Assembly (NCBI GenBank): GCA_946478845.1
Contig: CAMLDI010000026.1
Location: forward strand, 1-39,906
DNA: 39,906 bases
Source: an uncultured Paenibacillaceae bacterium
Lineage (GTDB): Bacteria; Bacillota; Bacilli; Aneurinibacillales; Aneurinibacillaceae
Reading direction: 5' to 3'
Below the pieces are notes generated by a model. It saw nothing but the letters and a program-made list of their open reading frames with translations. It ran no database searches and was not told where the DNA came from. The position numbers were made by a program, and so were the translations under genes. Positions 1 to 8,020 of this stretch are shown here, in pieces (position 1 is the stretch's first letter; each line of letters begins with the position of its first letter).

Positions 1-53
1 CTTACTTGGGTCGGACTTTCACCGACTAGCAATTAACGGCTTGCTGGGCACGC
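1..53 (-). mobile_element. 5' end of a probable group II intron (class C-like), truncated by window edge
   Basis: Read on the minus strand from about position 53, the sequence begins GCGTGCCCAGC and continues to a short hairpin with the form GTCGG-TGAAAG-TCCGAC at about 9-25. This order (GUGYG-like 5' end, a CCCRGC segment, then a stem capped by GGUGARAGUCC) is how I remember the start of bacterial group IIC introns such as the Oceanobacillus iheyensis intron. The 5' terminus would be at 53 (GCGTG) or 51 (GTGCC). The placement supports it: class C introns typically insert just downstream of Rho-independent terminators, and the yvkC-like gene's terminator (63-96) lies only about 10 bases upstream on the same strand. 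The intron body and any reverse transcriptase would lie outside the window, so this is an inference from 50 bases. Confidence 0.5.
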
Positions 54-62
54 GGGATTTAA

Positions 63-96
63 AAAGCCTTCGCAGATTTATTCCTGCGAAGGCTTT
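63..96 (-). terminator. Rho-independent terminator of the rph/yvkC-like gene
   Basis: A perfect 13-bp inverted repeat (AAAGCCTTCGCAG / CTGCGAAGGCTTT, arms 63-75 and 84-96) with an 8-base loop lies just past the stop codon of the gene at 106. On the minus strand it ends in a T-rich run at 61-65. Confidence 0.85.
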
Positions 97-105
97 CCTT
101 ATATC

Positions 106-2529
106 TCAATCAATTTTCTCTATGATTTTTACAATCCCCTGCCCTCCATCCACGAACACCCGATCTCCCGTATGCAACTTTGCGGTAGCATCTCTACACC
201 CTACCACCGCTGGAATGCCTAATTCACGGGCAACAATAGCGGCATGGGAAAGAGGTGCCCCCACATCGGTTACAATGGCAGCTGCCCTTGGGAACAGGGG
301 AGTCCATGCTATATCTGTCTGGGAGGTAACTAAAATCTCACCTTTCATTAATTGTGCGCCCTCATCCGGGGAATCTACACGGCAAACCACTCCTTCAACC
401 CGGCCTGCCGACCCTGCTGAACCTTTTATAATGGCATGATTGGTTTCGTCATTTGTATTATGAGGAACCCATTCAGTTAAAGCATGGCTATCGTAAACAT
501 CCTTACGGCAGTTGGGATCTGCTACCCATAAGAAAGGATCAAAGGCCCCACATATTACAGGGGGATAGGCAGGTAATGAGGCGTAACGATGATACATTTC
601 TTTTCTGGCTGGAATATACTTAACTGCTGTATTATCACCTGAAAGAACAGAAAGGATCTCTTCAATAGACAGGTAGTATATGTCTTCTTGTAGCCCAGTT
701 AATTGCCCTGCCTGAAGAACGAATGTACGGGCAACCCAACGGTCACGAACATATTCCGAACGAACAGCTTCCCGCATACGTGCCCTTGAGGCCAGTTGAT
801 CTAAACGCCTCCTAATGGATTTTACTTTCCCCGGATGTCTATTCTGCAAGCGGTTCCATGCATCTTTGAATTCTTTACGTTTTTTGCATAAAAGTTCTTC
901 TACATCAACGGGAGATTTCTTATACATTTCTAATTGTTTATCAAGCCACTCTGGATTTTCCCCTGGCCGGGGAACAGACAGTTCAAATTCATTGGGCCCC
1001 CGATGGCCAAACTCTTTGATATATTCAGCACAATCGATCTCCCCTTTCGAAACCTTACCTATTCCTACAACTGGCCCAAGGCTGGCTAAAAGGCCCGAAC
1101 CTTCTTTTACTGCTAAATTTGTGCTCAATCCTGAAAGTAAGGTATCTGCATCTTCAGGCCCAACCCATTCAATGAGTTCCCGGCGCAATTTCATGGCATA
1201 GTCTGAGAATTGAGATAAACTGCCCATTACACTCCAAACACTATTCTTTAAATGAGGAAAAATCTCATGGTTCCACAAAGAAATGAGCTGATCCTGATGA
1301 TTGGTTTCCCTGATTTTTTGTTGCATCCTTCCGCACCACTTTGGGTTAGAAGCCAGGAAAACAGGAAATTCTCTAATCGCCTTCCTCTGTTTCATTTGCA
1401 TGATCACGAGATTCTTTAATATAGAAAAAATCGACCACCCGGGCAAAGGAATTAGAGGAATCTCTATTTCTTTAGGAATTTTTGTATATAAGAGCCCCTC
1501 CAAAAAGTCATTAATGCCTTGTTTTGTTTTTCCCAAGACCTTCAATACAGAAGCATAGTTACTTAAGTTAAGATAAATGCGTCCACCTATATTGCCGCAA
1601 GATTGGACTCCAGGATGCAATTTCCACGTTTCAAAGATTTCCTTTTGCACCGACCAGGTAATAGGGGTCATTACTTCAGGAATGCCTTCACCAAAATTCA
1701 CATTGGTCCACAAATAATCCCCTTTCAAACTATCATTCCATTCCCCTGTAGCTGGAGATGGATCTGAAAGAGTAGTAATAGGACGGGACTGTAATAGATA
1801 AAGATTCCCCTCCGCAATCGACCATTCAATATCCTGTGGACCGCCCAGATCCTGCTCTAATTGGCAGCCTAATTGGTATAGGTTATGGGCATATGGTTTT
1901 AAATCCGGAGGCCCGTCATATATCCCCTTTATTCCTATCCCATTCCGTTTTTCAAATGTAAAAGTGAAAGGGGTCACCTGTCCAGACACAAGTTTATCCC
2001 CTAGCCCTAAAATAAAATTGCCGACCATCCTATTTTGATCCTTGGAAATGGGGTCAACGGTAAACAGAACCCCTGACAATTCCCCAGGAACCATCATCTG
2101 AACAACAATAGCCATGCCATCAGACTGATTGATGCCTTTCACATTGCTGTATGCTTTTACTTCTTCTCGATAGTAGGATGCGTGAACCCGATCAATGGCC
2201 TGAAAGATTTCCTGTTCAGTACTTACATTTAAAATGGTATCAAACTGTCCGGCATAGGAAGCAGAATGGGAATCTTCACAAAGGGCGGAAGAACGTACAG
2301 CAAGGGAAAATCCTCTAGTTTCCTGCCTTAAATCCATTAAGCCCTTTTGAATTTGCAACATCGCTTCGGGAATTAATCGATCCTTGTCAAAGGCATTTGC
2401 CTGGATGACAAATCCATTTGGAACAGGATAGCCCTTCTGAAAAAGTCTAGCAAGGGTGGCCCCTTTTCCACCGGATCTATGTTTTTGTTCTTCCTTTAAC
2501 TCATTGAAAAACCACACATATTTCGTCAA
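106..2529 (-). CDS. Rifampicin phosphotransferase / PEP-synthase-like protein (YvkC-like)
   Basis: An 807-residue protein with the three-part architecture of rifampicin phosphotransferases. The N-terminal ATP-grasp (PEP/pyruvate kinase-type) domain covers about residues 1-315, with GGKGATLARL near the start and VRSSALCEDS at about 75-85. A long central helical region follows. The C-terminal swivelling phosphohistidine domain contains GAPLSHAAIVAREL, with the catalytic His at about 762. These enzymes use ATP to phosphorylate rifamycins; the Bacillus subtilis relative is YvkC. The gene starts with TTG, overlaps the TetR stop by four bases and has AGAGG just upstream, so it is translationally coupled to the regulator. 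The substrate is inferred from family membership; a general PEP synthase-like role is the alternative, but the length and lack of a PEP-utilising barrel favour the Rph type. Confidence 0.85.
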   Translation of the reverse strand: MTKYVWFFNELKEEQKHRSGGKGATLARLFQKGYPVPNGFVIQANAFDKDRLIPEAMLQIQKGLMDLRQETRGFSLAVRSSALCEDSHSASYAGQFDTILNVSTEQEIFQAIDRVHASYYREEVKAYSNVKGINQSDGMAIVVQMMVPGELSGVLFTVDPISKDQNRMVGNFILGLGDKLVSGQVTPFTFTFEKRNGIGIKGIYDGPPDLKPYAHNLYQLGCQLEQDLGGPQDIEWSIAEGNLYLLQSRPITTLSDPSPATGEWNDSLKGDYLWTNVNFGEGIPEVMTPITWSVQKEIFETWKLHPGVQSCGNIGGRIYLNLSNYASVLKVLGKTKQGINDFLEGLLYTKIPKEIEIPLIPLPGWSIFSILKNLVIMQMKQRKAIREFPVFLASNPKWCGRMQQKIRETNHQDQLISLWNHEIFPHLKNSVWSVMGSLSQFSDYAMKLRRELIEWVGPEDADTLLSGLSTNLAVKEGSGLLASLGPVVGIGKVSKGEIDCAEYIKEFGHRGPNEFELSVPRPGENPEWLDKQLEMYKKSPVDVEELLCKKRKEFKDAWNRLQNRHPGKVKSIRRRLDQLASRARMREAVRSEYVRDRWVARTFVLQAGQLTGLQEDIYYLSIEEILSVLSGDNTAVKYIPARKEMYHRYASLPAYPPVICGAFDPFLWVADPNCRKDVYDSHALTEWVPHNTNDETNHAIIKGSAGSAGRVEGVVCRVDSPDEGAQLMKGEILVTSQTDIAWTPLFPRAAAIVTDVGAPLSHAAIVARELGIPAVVGCRDATAKLHTGDRVFVDGGQGIVKIIEKID

Positions 2530-3146
2530 TCCAATCCCTCCCTCTCTTCTGCTATATTTTGGATTAAAATATGCAAGGCCCAGTTTAGGGCATTCGCTGC
2601 TTCTGTCCCATTTAGACCAAACCTCCCTTTAAGAGTTGTCCATGTGAGAGAACTATAGAGATGAGAAATGACCGCTGACATTTCTCGAGCCCTTATTTGA
2701 TCCAATTCCGGGTGTCTCTCTAACACAAGTTGTTCGATTCTTTGATCTCTTTCTTTTCTGCTTGAGGGCTGTATATTATTGGCCAATAAGGCAATTGTAA
2801 AAGCCTGTACTATCTTCCCTTGTTCCTCAAAAATACCCACCGTTTCCCTGGCCATCCTGGGTATCTCTTCAATGGATTGTAGGGATCCAGAAGATGTTTC
2901 AGCCATCATTTCCGAAGCTTTTTCATAAAGTGCCTCTAGTAGAGACTCCCGGGTTGGGAAGTGCCGATATACAGAACCATAAGAAACACCTGCTCGATCT
3001 GCCACTTCTTTAATACTAAATGCTAGAATCTTTCCTTCATTAATTATTTCTGCAACGGCTTGCAAAATGCGGTCCCGTGTATCCTCCTTCTGATGATGGC
3101 GCAAAGGGCTTGTGTAAGAACGGCGATTCGTTTTTCCATCGGTCAT
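2526..3146 (-). CDS. TetR/AcrR-family transcriptional regulator
   Basis: A 206-residue protein with an N-terminal TetR HTH at about residues 22-70: RDRILQAVAEII, then IKEVADRAGVSYGSVYRHFPTRESLLEALY. The ligand-binding C-terminal half is variable, as usual. It is the first gene of a two-gene operon with the rifampicin phosphotransferase-like enzyme, the same order as yvkB-yvkC in Bacillus subtilis. It therefore probably represses its own operon and responds to a substrate or signal linked to the enzyme. The ATG at 3146 is preceded by GGAGGAAA. An imperfect palindrome at 3176-3190 between promoter and start is a candidate binding site. Confidence 0.88.
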   Translation of the reverse strand: MTDGKTNRRSYTSPLRHHQKEDTRDRILQAVAEIINEGKILAFSIKEVADRAGVSYGSVYRHFPTRESLLEALYEKASEMMAETSSGSLQSIEEIPRMARETVGIFEEQGKIVQAFTIALLANNIQPSSRKERDQRIEQLVLERHPELDQIRAREMSAVISHLYSSLTWTTLKGRFGLNGTEAANALNWALHILIQNIAEEREGLD

Positions 3147-3175
3147 GCCACGATTTCCTCCGTTAAATAATTTCG

Positions 3176-3223
3176 ATATAGACGTTATATATTTAATTAT
3201 TAACTTCTTCTTCTAATTGTCAA
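3176..3223 (-). promoter_or_regulatory. Promoter and candidate TetR operator of the tetR-rph operon
   Basis: On the minus strand, TTGACA (3218-3223) is followed after 16-18 bases by AT-rich -10 candidates (AATAAT at 3196-3201 or TAATTA at 3194-3199). Just downstream lies the palindrome ATATA-GACGT-TATAT (3176-3190), placed where a bound repressor would block transcription. The rest of 3224-3502 holds no gene that I can see; it must contain the promoter of the MFS gene, and a TATAAT lies upstream of that gene's ribosome binding site. Confidence 0.5.
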
Positions 3224-3502
3224 TCTAAGTTTAGTTTCATCACTCAAAATCTTCCAATATCCCTAACAAAATGTGAACATAAATTTTTTTTACAAAATAC
3301 AAGGTAGCTATTATTCTATTTATAAAATGCGGGGATGTTGAGGGGAAAAAATGAACGATAGCTTGAACAACATAATATGTGGTTTTATGGTTAAGAAGTA
3401 TTGCGTATTAACAGAAAATTTACAATTATATTGACAATTCGGATATTATCTGGGAAATTATTACTATAATCTAAATCCTAAAAGAAGGAGGGAAAATGTT
3501 AA

Positions 3503-4810
3503 ATGAACGTATTAGAAAAAAGGACAATCAATAAAACGATGATGCGTATTCTTCCTTTCATCTTGATTCTCTACATTGTTGCCTATTTAGACCGGGTAAA
3601 TTTAGGATACGCTGCCTTACAAATGAACGCGGATTTGGCCTTATCTTCAGAGGTATTCGGGTTACTTTCTGGCATTTTCTTTATAGGATACTTCTTTTTT
3701 GAAGTCCCAAGTAACATCATTATGCACAAGGTTGGGGCACGTATATGGATTGCCCGGATTATGATTACATGGGGCATCGTTATTATCTTTACGGGTTTTG
3801 TGCAAACGGCCATTCACTTATATATCCTTCGCTTCCTTTTAGGCATTGCCGAAGCCGGATTTTTTCCAGGTATCATTTTGTATTTTACATACTGGTTTAG
3901 AGCCAGTGAAAGAGGACGGGCAACTGCTTCCCTCCTTCTGGCATTGCCGGTAGGCGGATTAATTGGGGCACCCCTGTCCACCTGGATCATGGATAATATA
4001 TCCTGGTTCAATCTTCAGGGATGGAGGTGGATGTTTATCCTGGAAGGGATTCCTGCCATTCTTTTGGGAATTCTTGCTTTATTTTTCTTGACCAATAAAC
4101 CTTCTGAAGCAAAATGGTTATCCAAAGAAGAGAGCGATTGGTTAGAAAGGGAATTAGATCTAGAACGTCAACAAAAGGCACGAGTAAATAAAGCTTCTTT
4201 GCCGGAAATGCTGAAGGATTCAAAGATTTGGAAGCTATCCTTGTTGTATTTCTCTATGTATACAGGCATTTACGGATTGTCATTCTGGATTCCCACCATC
4301 ATTAAATCCTTATCCGTAACGGCAACAACCAATTTACAAATCGGCTGGTTAGCCATGATTCCTTCTTTTGTGGGGATCCTAGCGATTCTATTCATTGGCT
4401 GGAATGCCGACCGAACCAATGCCTACAAAACCCATTTAATCTTTTGCTTTTTAATTGCTATTGTAGGATTTATTGGGTGTGGGTTATCAAGCAGCACCTT
4501 GTTCATGGTTATCATGTTTACAATTACATCCGCCGGATTATATGGATTCCTCGGGTGTTTCTTTGCCTATATGACCTTCTTCTTTACCGAATCCACCGCG
4601 CCTGTTGGAATTGCATTGATCAATTCCTTTGCAGCCTTAGGGGGATTTGTAGGACCAATGGTTCTCGGGATTGTCGCCTTAACTCAAGGCATGTTTATCC
4701 TGTCCGGGCTTCTCGTTATTGGTATCCTTACCCTATTTGCTTTAAAATTAACCTGGAAACAGGAACGTAACATTGTGAGGGAAGTTCAATCTACATTTAA
4801 TGAAGCATAA
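3503..4810 (+). CDS. MFS transporter, ACS (anion:cation symporter) family
   Basis: A 435-residue protein with twelve predicted membrane helices. The family hallmarks are in the first half: LDRVNLGYAALQM after helix 1, GYFFFEVPSNIIMHKVGAR across the helix 2-3 loop, and RFLLGIAEAGFFPGIILYFTYWF in helices 4-5. This is the anion:cation symporter group, which imports organic anions such as tartrate, phthalate, hexuronates or allantoate in symport with protons. The substrate cannot be read from the sequence. The gene stands alone between the divergent tetR operon and a terminator at 4816-4852. The start ATG follows AAGGAGGG at a slightly long spacing of about 11 bases. Confidence 0.88.
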   Translation: MNVLEKRTINKTMMRILPFILILYIVAYLDRVNLGYAALQMNADLALSSEVFGLLSGIFFIGYFFFEVPSNIIMHKVGARIWIARIMITWGIVIIFTGFVQTAIHLYILRFLLGIAEAGFFPGIILYFTYWFRASERGRATASLLLALPVGGLIGAPLSTWIMDNISWFNLQGWRWMFILEGIPAILLGILALFFLTNKPSEAKWLSKEESDWLERELDLERQQKARVNKASLPEMLKDSKIWKLSLLYFSMYTGIYGLSFWIPTIIKSLSVTATTNLQIGWLAMIPSFVGILAILFIGWNADRTNAYKTHLIFCFLIAIVGFIGCGLSSSTLFMVIMFTITSAGLYGFLGCFFAYMTFFFTESTAPVGIALINSFAALGGFVGPMVLGIVALTQGMFILSGLLVIGILTLFALKLTWKQERNIVREVQSTFNEA

Positions 4811-4815
4811 TAAAG

Positions 4816-4852
4816 AAAAATGGCCGGATCCATGGGGATTTCGGCCATTTTT
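4816..4852 (+). terminator. Rho-independent terminator after the MFS gene
   Basis: Inverted repeat AAAAATGGCCG / CGGCCATTTTT (arms 4816-4826 and 4842-4852), six bases past the stop codon. The A- and T-runs make it potentially bidirectional, so it could also serve the convergent ABC-F gene. Confidence 0.85.
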
Positions 4853-4929
4853 AGTTAGTGATTAGGAAAAGTCCTGTCTTAGAAATGGAGCTCCTTGTCC
4901 GTACCTTTATGTTTAAAGCCATTGCCTTT

Positions 4930-6507
4930 TTATTTCAACCCATCCAATTCCCGCTTTTCTTTTAACAGCCTTTGAAACTCCCTTTCCAACTCTTCACTGG
5001 GTTCTATGCTTAATCGACTCAGAACTTCTGATAGTTTGGTTTCCAGGACTAGCCGTTGTTCTTCCGTAATATTTCGCTTTTTTTGAGGTTGATCCTGTTC
5101 CTGTTTATATTGTCGATAGCTTCCTTCAAATATTTCAATCTCTTTATTCCCAATGACCAAGATCCTTGTAGCAATGTTCTCGATAAATCGGCGGTCATGG
5201 GAGACGAAGATAATCGTTCCTTCATACTCTTTTAAGAGGGATTCCAGAGCACTGGCCGCTTCAATATCGAGGAAATTCGTGGGTTCATCGAGAATTAAAG
5301 TGTTAATATCGCTCAAAAATAATTTAGCAAGGGCGACTTTTACTCGTTCTCCTCCACTTAATACCCCTACTTTTTTGTAAACATCCTCTCGAAAGAAATG
5401 AAGTCTTGCCAGGACGGTGCGAATAAAGGTTTCATCCTGTTTGGAAGTGGTTTTCACATTGTCTAAAATAGAGGTTTCCACATCCAGGATGTTTAAATTT
5501 TGGCTAAAGTAGCCCATTTTCATGGAAGGAGAAATGGTGATTCCTTCCTCCTGATGGATAATCTTTTTAATAAGAGTGGTTTTCCCACTGCCATTGGGGC
5601 CGATGATGGCCAGTTTATCACAGCCACGTACATAGAAACTAGCTTTATTCCAGAGAACCCGTTTGCCAATAACCCCTTTCACATCCTGTACCCGAAGAAT
5701 AATCCGGTCTTTAAAGCTATCAGCATGAGGCAAATCCATTTTTAGTGGAAGAGCTTCTTTTACTCTGTCTACCTTTTCTAGTTTTTCTAATCGGGTTTCA
5801 ATGGCTTTGGCTGTTTTTTGCAACTTTTTTTGTTTTTTATTAAAGTAGGGTTTGGCCCCGGTGATTTTTGCTTCTGATGGGCTTACCTTTTTGGGAGCTT
5901 TGGTTGCCCGTTCCGCTTTTTGTTCTTTTAATTTCAATGCTTCTTCCAACTGTTTTTTCTTTGCCTGATATTGTTCATAAGCCGAATGTTGTTGCCGCTT
6001 CTCCACTTCTTTTTGTTCTTCATAGTCAGTATAGTTGCCTTTATACTCTTTGACCTGCCCTTCATGGATCTCCCATATGGTGGAGCAAAGGGCATCGAGA
6101 AAGGCCCGGTCATGGGAGACAATGACCAAAGCCCCTTTCCATTGCATGAGTTTCTTTTCCAGCCATTCAATATGTTCCGTATCCAAATTTGTGGTCGGCT
6201 CGTCTGCCAGTAGGATTTCTGGTGCCTTGATAATAGCATCATTAATGTACTCCTGGGTCACTTCTCCCCCGCTTTTTGTGGTATCTGTTCTTTTTAACTG
6301 TGGCAAAAGCTCACATTGGGCATGGCGGATCACCGTTCCTTGTTCCGGTGATAATGTTCCCTCCAATACATTCAACAAGGTGGTTTTTCCACTGCCGTTG
6401 CGGCCAACTAACCCGATTCGGTCGTGTTTATGAATTTCTAAATGTTCAACATCCAAAATTAAACGGTCTTTTACATAGTGCTTTATATTCAGTGCTTCTA
6501 ACAACAT
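4930..6507 (-). CDS. Vga-type ABC-F ribosomal protection protein
   Basis: A 525-residue soluble protein with two ABC ATPase domains and no membrane segments. NBD1 has Walker A GRNGSGKTT and a shortened helical part leading to SGGE and LLADEPTTNLD. A charged interdomain linker (about 165-260) rich in Lys/Glu follows. NBD2 has GPNGSGKTT, LSGGERVK and LILDEPTNFLD. From memory it matches Vga(A) closely throughout (NIKHYV.DRL near the N-terminus, RLSIEPSEELE.EFQ at the C-terminus). Vga proteins bind stalled ribosomes and displace lincosamides, streptogramin A and pleuromutilins. I chose the ATG at 6507, giving the family's usual start and 525 residues (Vga(A) is 522); the in-frame ATG at 6531 lies against the leader terminator and lacks a ribosome binding site. 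Expression is probably set by the attenuator upstream. Confidence 0.9.
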   Translation of the reverse strand: MLLEALNIKHYVKDRLILDVEHLEIHKHDRIGLVGRNGSGKTTLLNVLEGTLSPEQGTVIRHAQCELLPQLKRTDTTKSGGEVTQEYINDAIIKAPEILLADEPTTNLDTEHIEWLEKKLMQWKGALVIVSHDRAFLDALCSTIWEIHEGQVKEYKGNYTDYEEQKEVEKRQQHSAYEQYQAKKKQLEEALKLKEQKAERATKAPKKVSPSEAKITGAKPYFNKKQKKLQKTAKAIETRLEKLEKVDRVKEALPLKMDLPHADSFKDRIILRVQDVKGVIGKRVLWNKASFYVRGCDKLAIIGPNGSGKTTLIKKIIHQEEGITISPSMKMGYFSQNLNILDVETSILDNVKTTSKQDETFIRTVLARLHFFREDVYKKVGVLSGGERVKVALAKLFLSDINTLILDEPTNFLDIEAASALESLLKEYEGTIIFVSHDRRFIENIATRILVIGNKEIEIFEGSYRQYKQEQDQPQKKRNITEEQRLVLETKLSEVLSRLSIEPSEELEREFQRLLKEKRELDGLK

Positions 6508-6541
6508 TAAGTCATCATCCCCGTTTTCCATTTTTCGGGGC

Positions 6542-6579
6542 GAAAAAAATGCCCCCTATCTACATTCAGAATAGGAGGC
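6542..6579 (-). terminator. Attenuator terminator in the ABC-F leader
   Basis: On the minus strand GCCTCCTAT (6571-6579) pairs with ATAGGGGGC (6551-6559) in nine pairs with one G-U. It is immediately followed by a run of seven T (6543-6549). This is a complete Rho-independent terminator only about 35-65 bases upstream of the start codon of the gene it precedes, so it must be conditionally bypassed. Confidence 0.85.
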
Positions 6580-6653
6580 ATAGGTATGGTGAACACCAAT
6601 AAAGGAGAGATTTCTCCCTTTCGGTGCAACAATAGACATCCCATCCTATTCTG
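6567..6653 (-). promoter_or_regulatory. Antiterminator stem in the ABC-F leader
   Basis: A perfect 10-bp inverted repeat (CAGAATAGGA at 6644-6653 on the minus strand and TCCTATTCTG at 6567-6576) brackets about 67 bases. Its downstream arm shares six bases with the 5' arm of the terminator at 6571-6579, so the two stems cannot form together. The usual logic for ABC-F and other antibiotic-resistance leaders is that drug-stalled ribosomes upstream shift the fold towards the antiterminator. Confidence 0.75.
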
Positions 6654-6661
6654 AAAACGCT

Positions 6662-6718
6662 ATTGAAGGCAACCAAAAGATAAGCAGAACTGTTTATCTG
6701 CGAAAAAATGCCTTCAAT
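6662..6718 (-). promoter_or_regulatory. Upstream stem-loop of the ABC-F leader
   Basis: A 10-bp perfect inverted repeat (ATTGAAGGCA / TGCCTTCAAT, 6709-6718 and 6662-6671) encloses a second stem, AGATAA / TTATCT. It sits between the tiny upstream ORFs and the antiterminator and could position the sensing ribosome or stabilise the uninduced fold. Confidence 0.6.
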
Positions 6719-6749
6719 TTAAATGGTTTTCGTAAATAGGATTAAGAAA

Positions 6750-6779
6750 TCATTGTCGTAGGTTCACCCTTCCGTTCAT
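6750..6779 (-). CDS. Candidate leader peptide (9 codons, MNGRVNLRQ) upstream of the ABC-F gene
   Basis: The first ATG after the predicted transcription start opens a 9-codon ORF ending in TGA at 6750. Its stop overlaps the ATG of a second minimal ORF, Met-Ile-Ser (6742-6753), and the stretch GGAAGGGTGA lies between the first start and that second ATG, where it could serve as the second ORF's ribosome binding site. The first ATG is only a few bases from the likely transcript 5' end and lacks a clear ribosome binding site. Translation of either ORF is an inference; they are the obvious candidates for the ribosome-stalling element expected in such a leader. Confidence 0.4.
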   Translation of the reverse strand: MNGRVNLRQ

Positions 6780-6791
6780 TTAATTAATTTT

Positions 6792-6820
6792 ACTGTAAAG
6801 GAACTACGAAGAATTGTCAA
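6792..6820 (-). promoter_or_regulatory. Sigma-A promoter of the ABC-F leader transcript
   Basis: On the minus strand, perfect TTGACA (6815-6820), a 17-base spacer and TACAGT (6792-6797). Transcription would start near 6785, giving a leader of roughly 280 bases before the ATG at 6507. Confidence 0.75.
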
Positions 6821-7012
6821 AGGGATTGTGCCTTACCCCATACACAATACAACCACCCATTGTTATGTAGTACAGAAAAAGTCATACTTTCTTCAAATAA
6901 TTATTACAAATTAATTTTGATTTTTGCATTTGCCACCTTGTATATCCAACGTTCCATTATACTAAAGGGTAAACATATAAAGAAAAAAATATATAGGAGC
7001 GGGGGAAATGAA

Positions 7013-8020
7013 ATGGAGAAGAAGCTATGGGAAAAGATACTGAAAATACTCCCGGATTCAGAGTTAATCAATTTAGTAAAACAAACAAAAATCCCAATTC
7101 CACCAGGGTTTCGCGCAGATTCTTTACATCGCAATGTTAACATCATTCGTCCCAGGCTCATTCAAAATACGCTAAAGGATCTATCCTTTTTTAAAAGTAT
7201 CTTATACTTTGAATTAAAAGTCTCGGAAAATGAAGAATGTGAGAAGATTAGGGGTAAAAAACGAGAAGTCATCCTGGCTGAAATGAAAGAAGTTGAAAAT
7301 CCATATTTATTCATTATTTCATTAATCACTTCTTTGGAAGAGGAAGACCAAAAAAATGGGGAATTTCTATTAAATGAATATGAAAATCTTAAAAACAAAC
7401 CATCCATAAATGAAAAATCCTTAGTCGTAGAAGAAAAAGAAAATACCAACCCCAAAAAAACAGAAGAACTAAAAAAAGAATTGGAGAAGAAAAATAAAAA
7501 AATTCAACAATTAGAACAAAATTTAGCCAATATAAAAAACTCATTTAACCAGGAATTTTCAAAATGGACAAAAGAGAAAAAAAAACTGCAAACTGAAAAC
7601 AATGAAATAAAAAAAGAAACCCAGGAAAAAGAAACTCTTATGATAAAAATGCAAAAGGAACTAGAACAAATGCAAGAAACCCTATCTTCTTTTCAAACGG
7701 CAGTTTCGACGAATCAAATCATCCAGGAGGAAATTGAAACTGAGGAAGAAGAAAAAAATTTACCAAGAGTAGCATTAATCGGAAAGGAAGTTCTCCTCCC
7801 CTTTCTAGAGCAATATGATGTTACAATTATCCAATCTAATGAAATTGACCAATTCATCCACCATCATGACTATGGTGAAATCTGGATTTTAACTTTTGAA
7901 ATGACGAGACTGCAACTATTTAAATTAAGAACGAATTTGCATGCCCAACGGGTCATTGAATTTCACACCATAAAAGAACTTGAAAAATACATCAATCAAG
8001 AAAGGAGGGTATCAATATGA
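7013..8020 (+). CDS. Coiled-coil protein of a McrBC-like defence operon
   Basis: A 335-residue protein that I do not recognise as a named family. Residues 1 to about 110 form a folded-looking N-terminal domain. About 125-235 is a strongly heptad-like coiled coil with very high Lys/Glu/Gln. Residues about 250-335 form a small alpha/beta domain beginning LPRVALIGKEVLLPFLEQYDV, which could be a Rossmann-like or DUF2325-like fold (weak guess). I start at the ATG at 7013, preceded by AGGAG and GGGGGAA; the frame is open upstream to 6860, but that segment has no ribosome binding site and reads like non-coding AT-rich DNA. Its stop overlaps the next gene's start (ATGA), so it is coupled to the McrB-like NTPase. 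It probably acts as a recognition or assembly subunit. Confidence 0.75.
   Translation: MEKKLWEKILKILPDSELINLVKQTKIPIPPGFRADSLHRNVNIIRPRLIQNTLKDLSFFKSILYFELKVSENEECEKIRGKKREVILAEMKEVENPYLFIISLITSLEEEDQKNGEFLLNEYENLKNKPSINEKSLVVEEKENTNPKKTEELKKELEKKNKKIQQLEQNLANIKNSFNQEFSKWTKEKKKLQTENNEIKKETQEKETLMIKMQKELEQMQETLSSFQTAVSTNQIIQEEIETEEEEKNLPRVALIGKEVLLPFLEQYDVTIIQSNEIDQFIHHHDYGEIWILTFEMTRLQLFKLRTNLHAQRVIEFHTIKELEKYINQERRVSI

Noticed and set aside
41..439. 132-codon plus-strand frame over the end of the rph/yvkC-like gene
   Set aside because: Shadow of a well-supported minus-strand gene, with no ribosome binding site and no family features.
4444..4770. 108-codon frame inside the MFS gene
   Set aside because: Cys/Tyr/Ile-rich out-of-frame reading of transmembrane codons, without start signals.
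6860..7012. Upstream extension of the coiled-coil gene by 51 codons
   Set aside because: No ribosome binding site, composition of non-coding DNA and no join to the folded domain; the ATG at 7013 has AGGAG and GGGGGAA.
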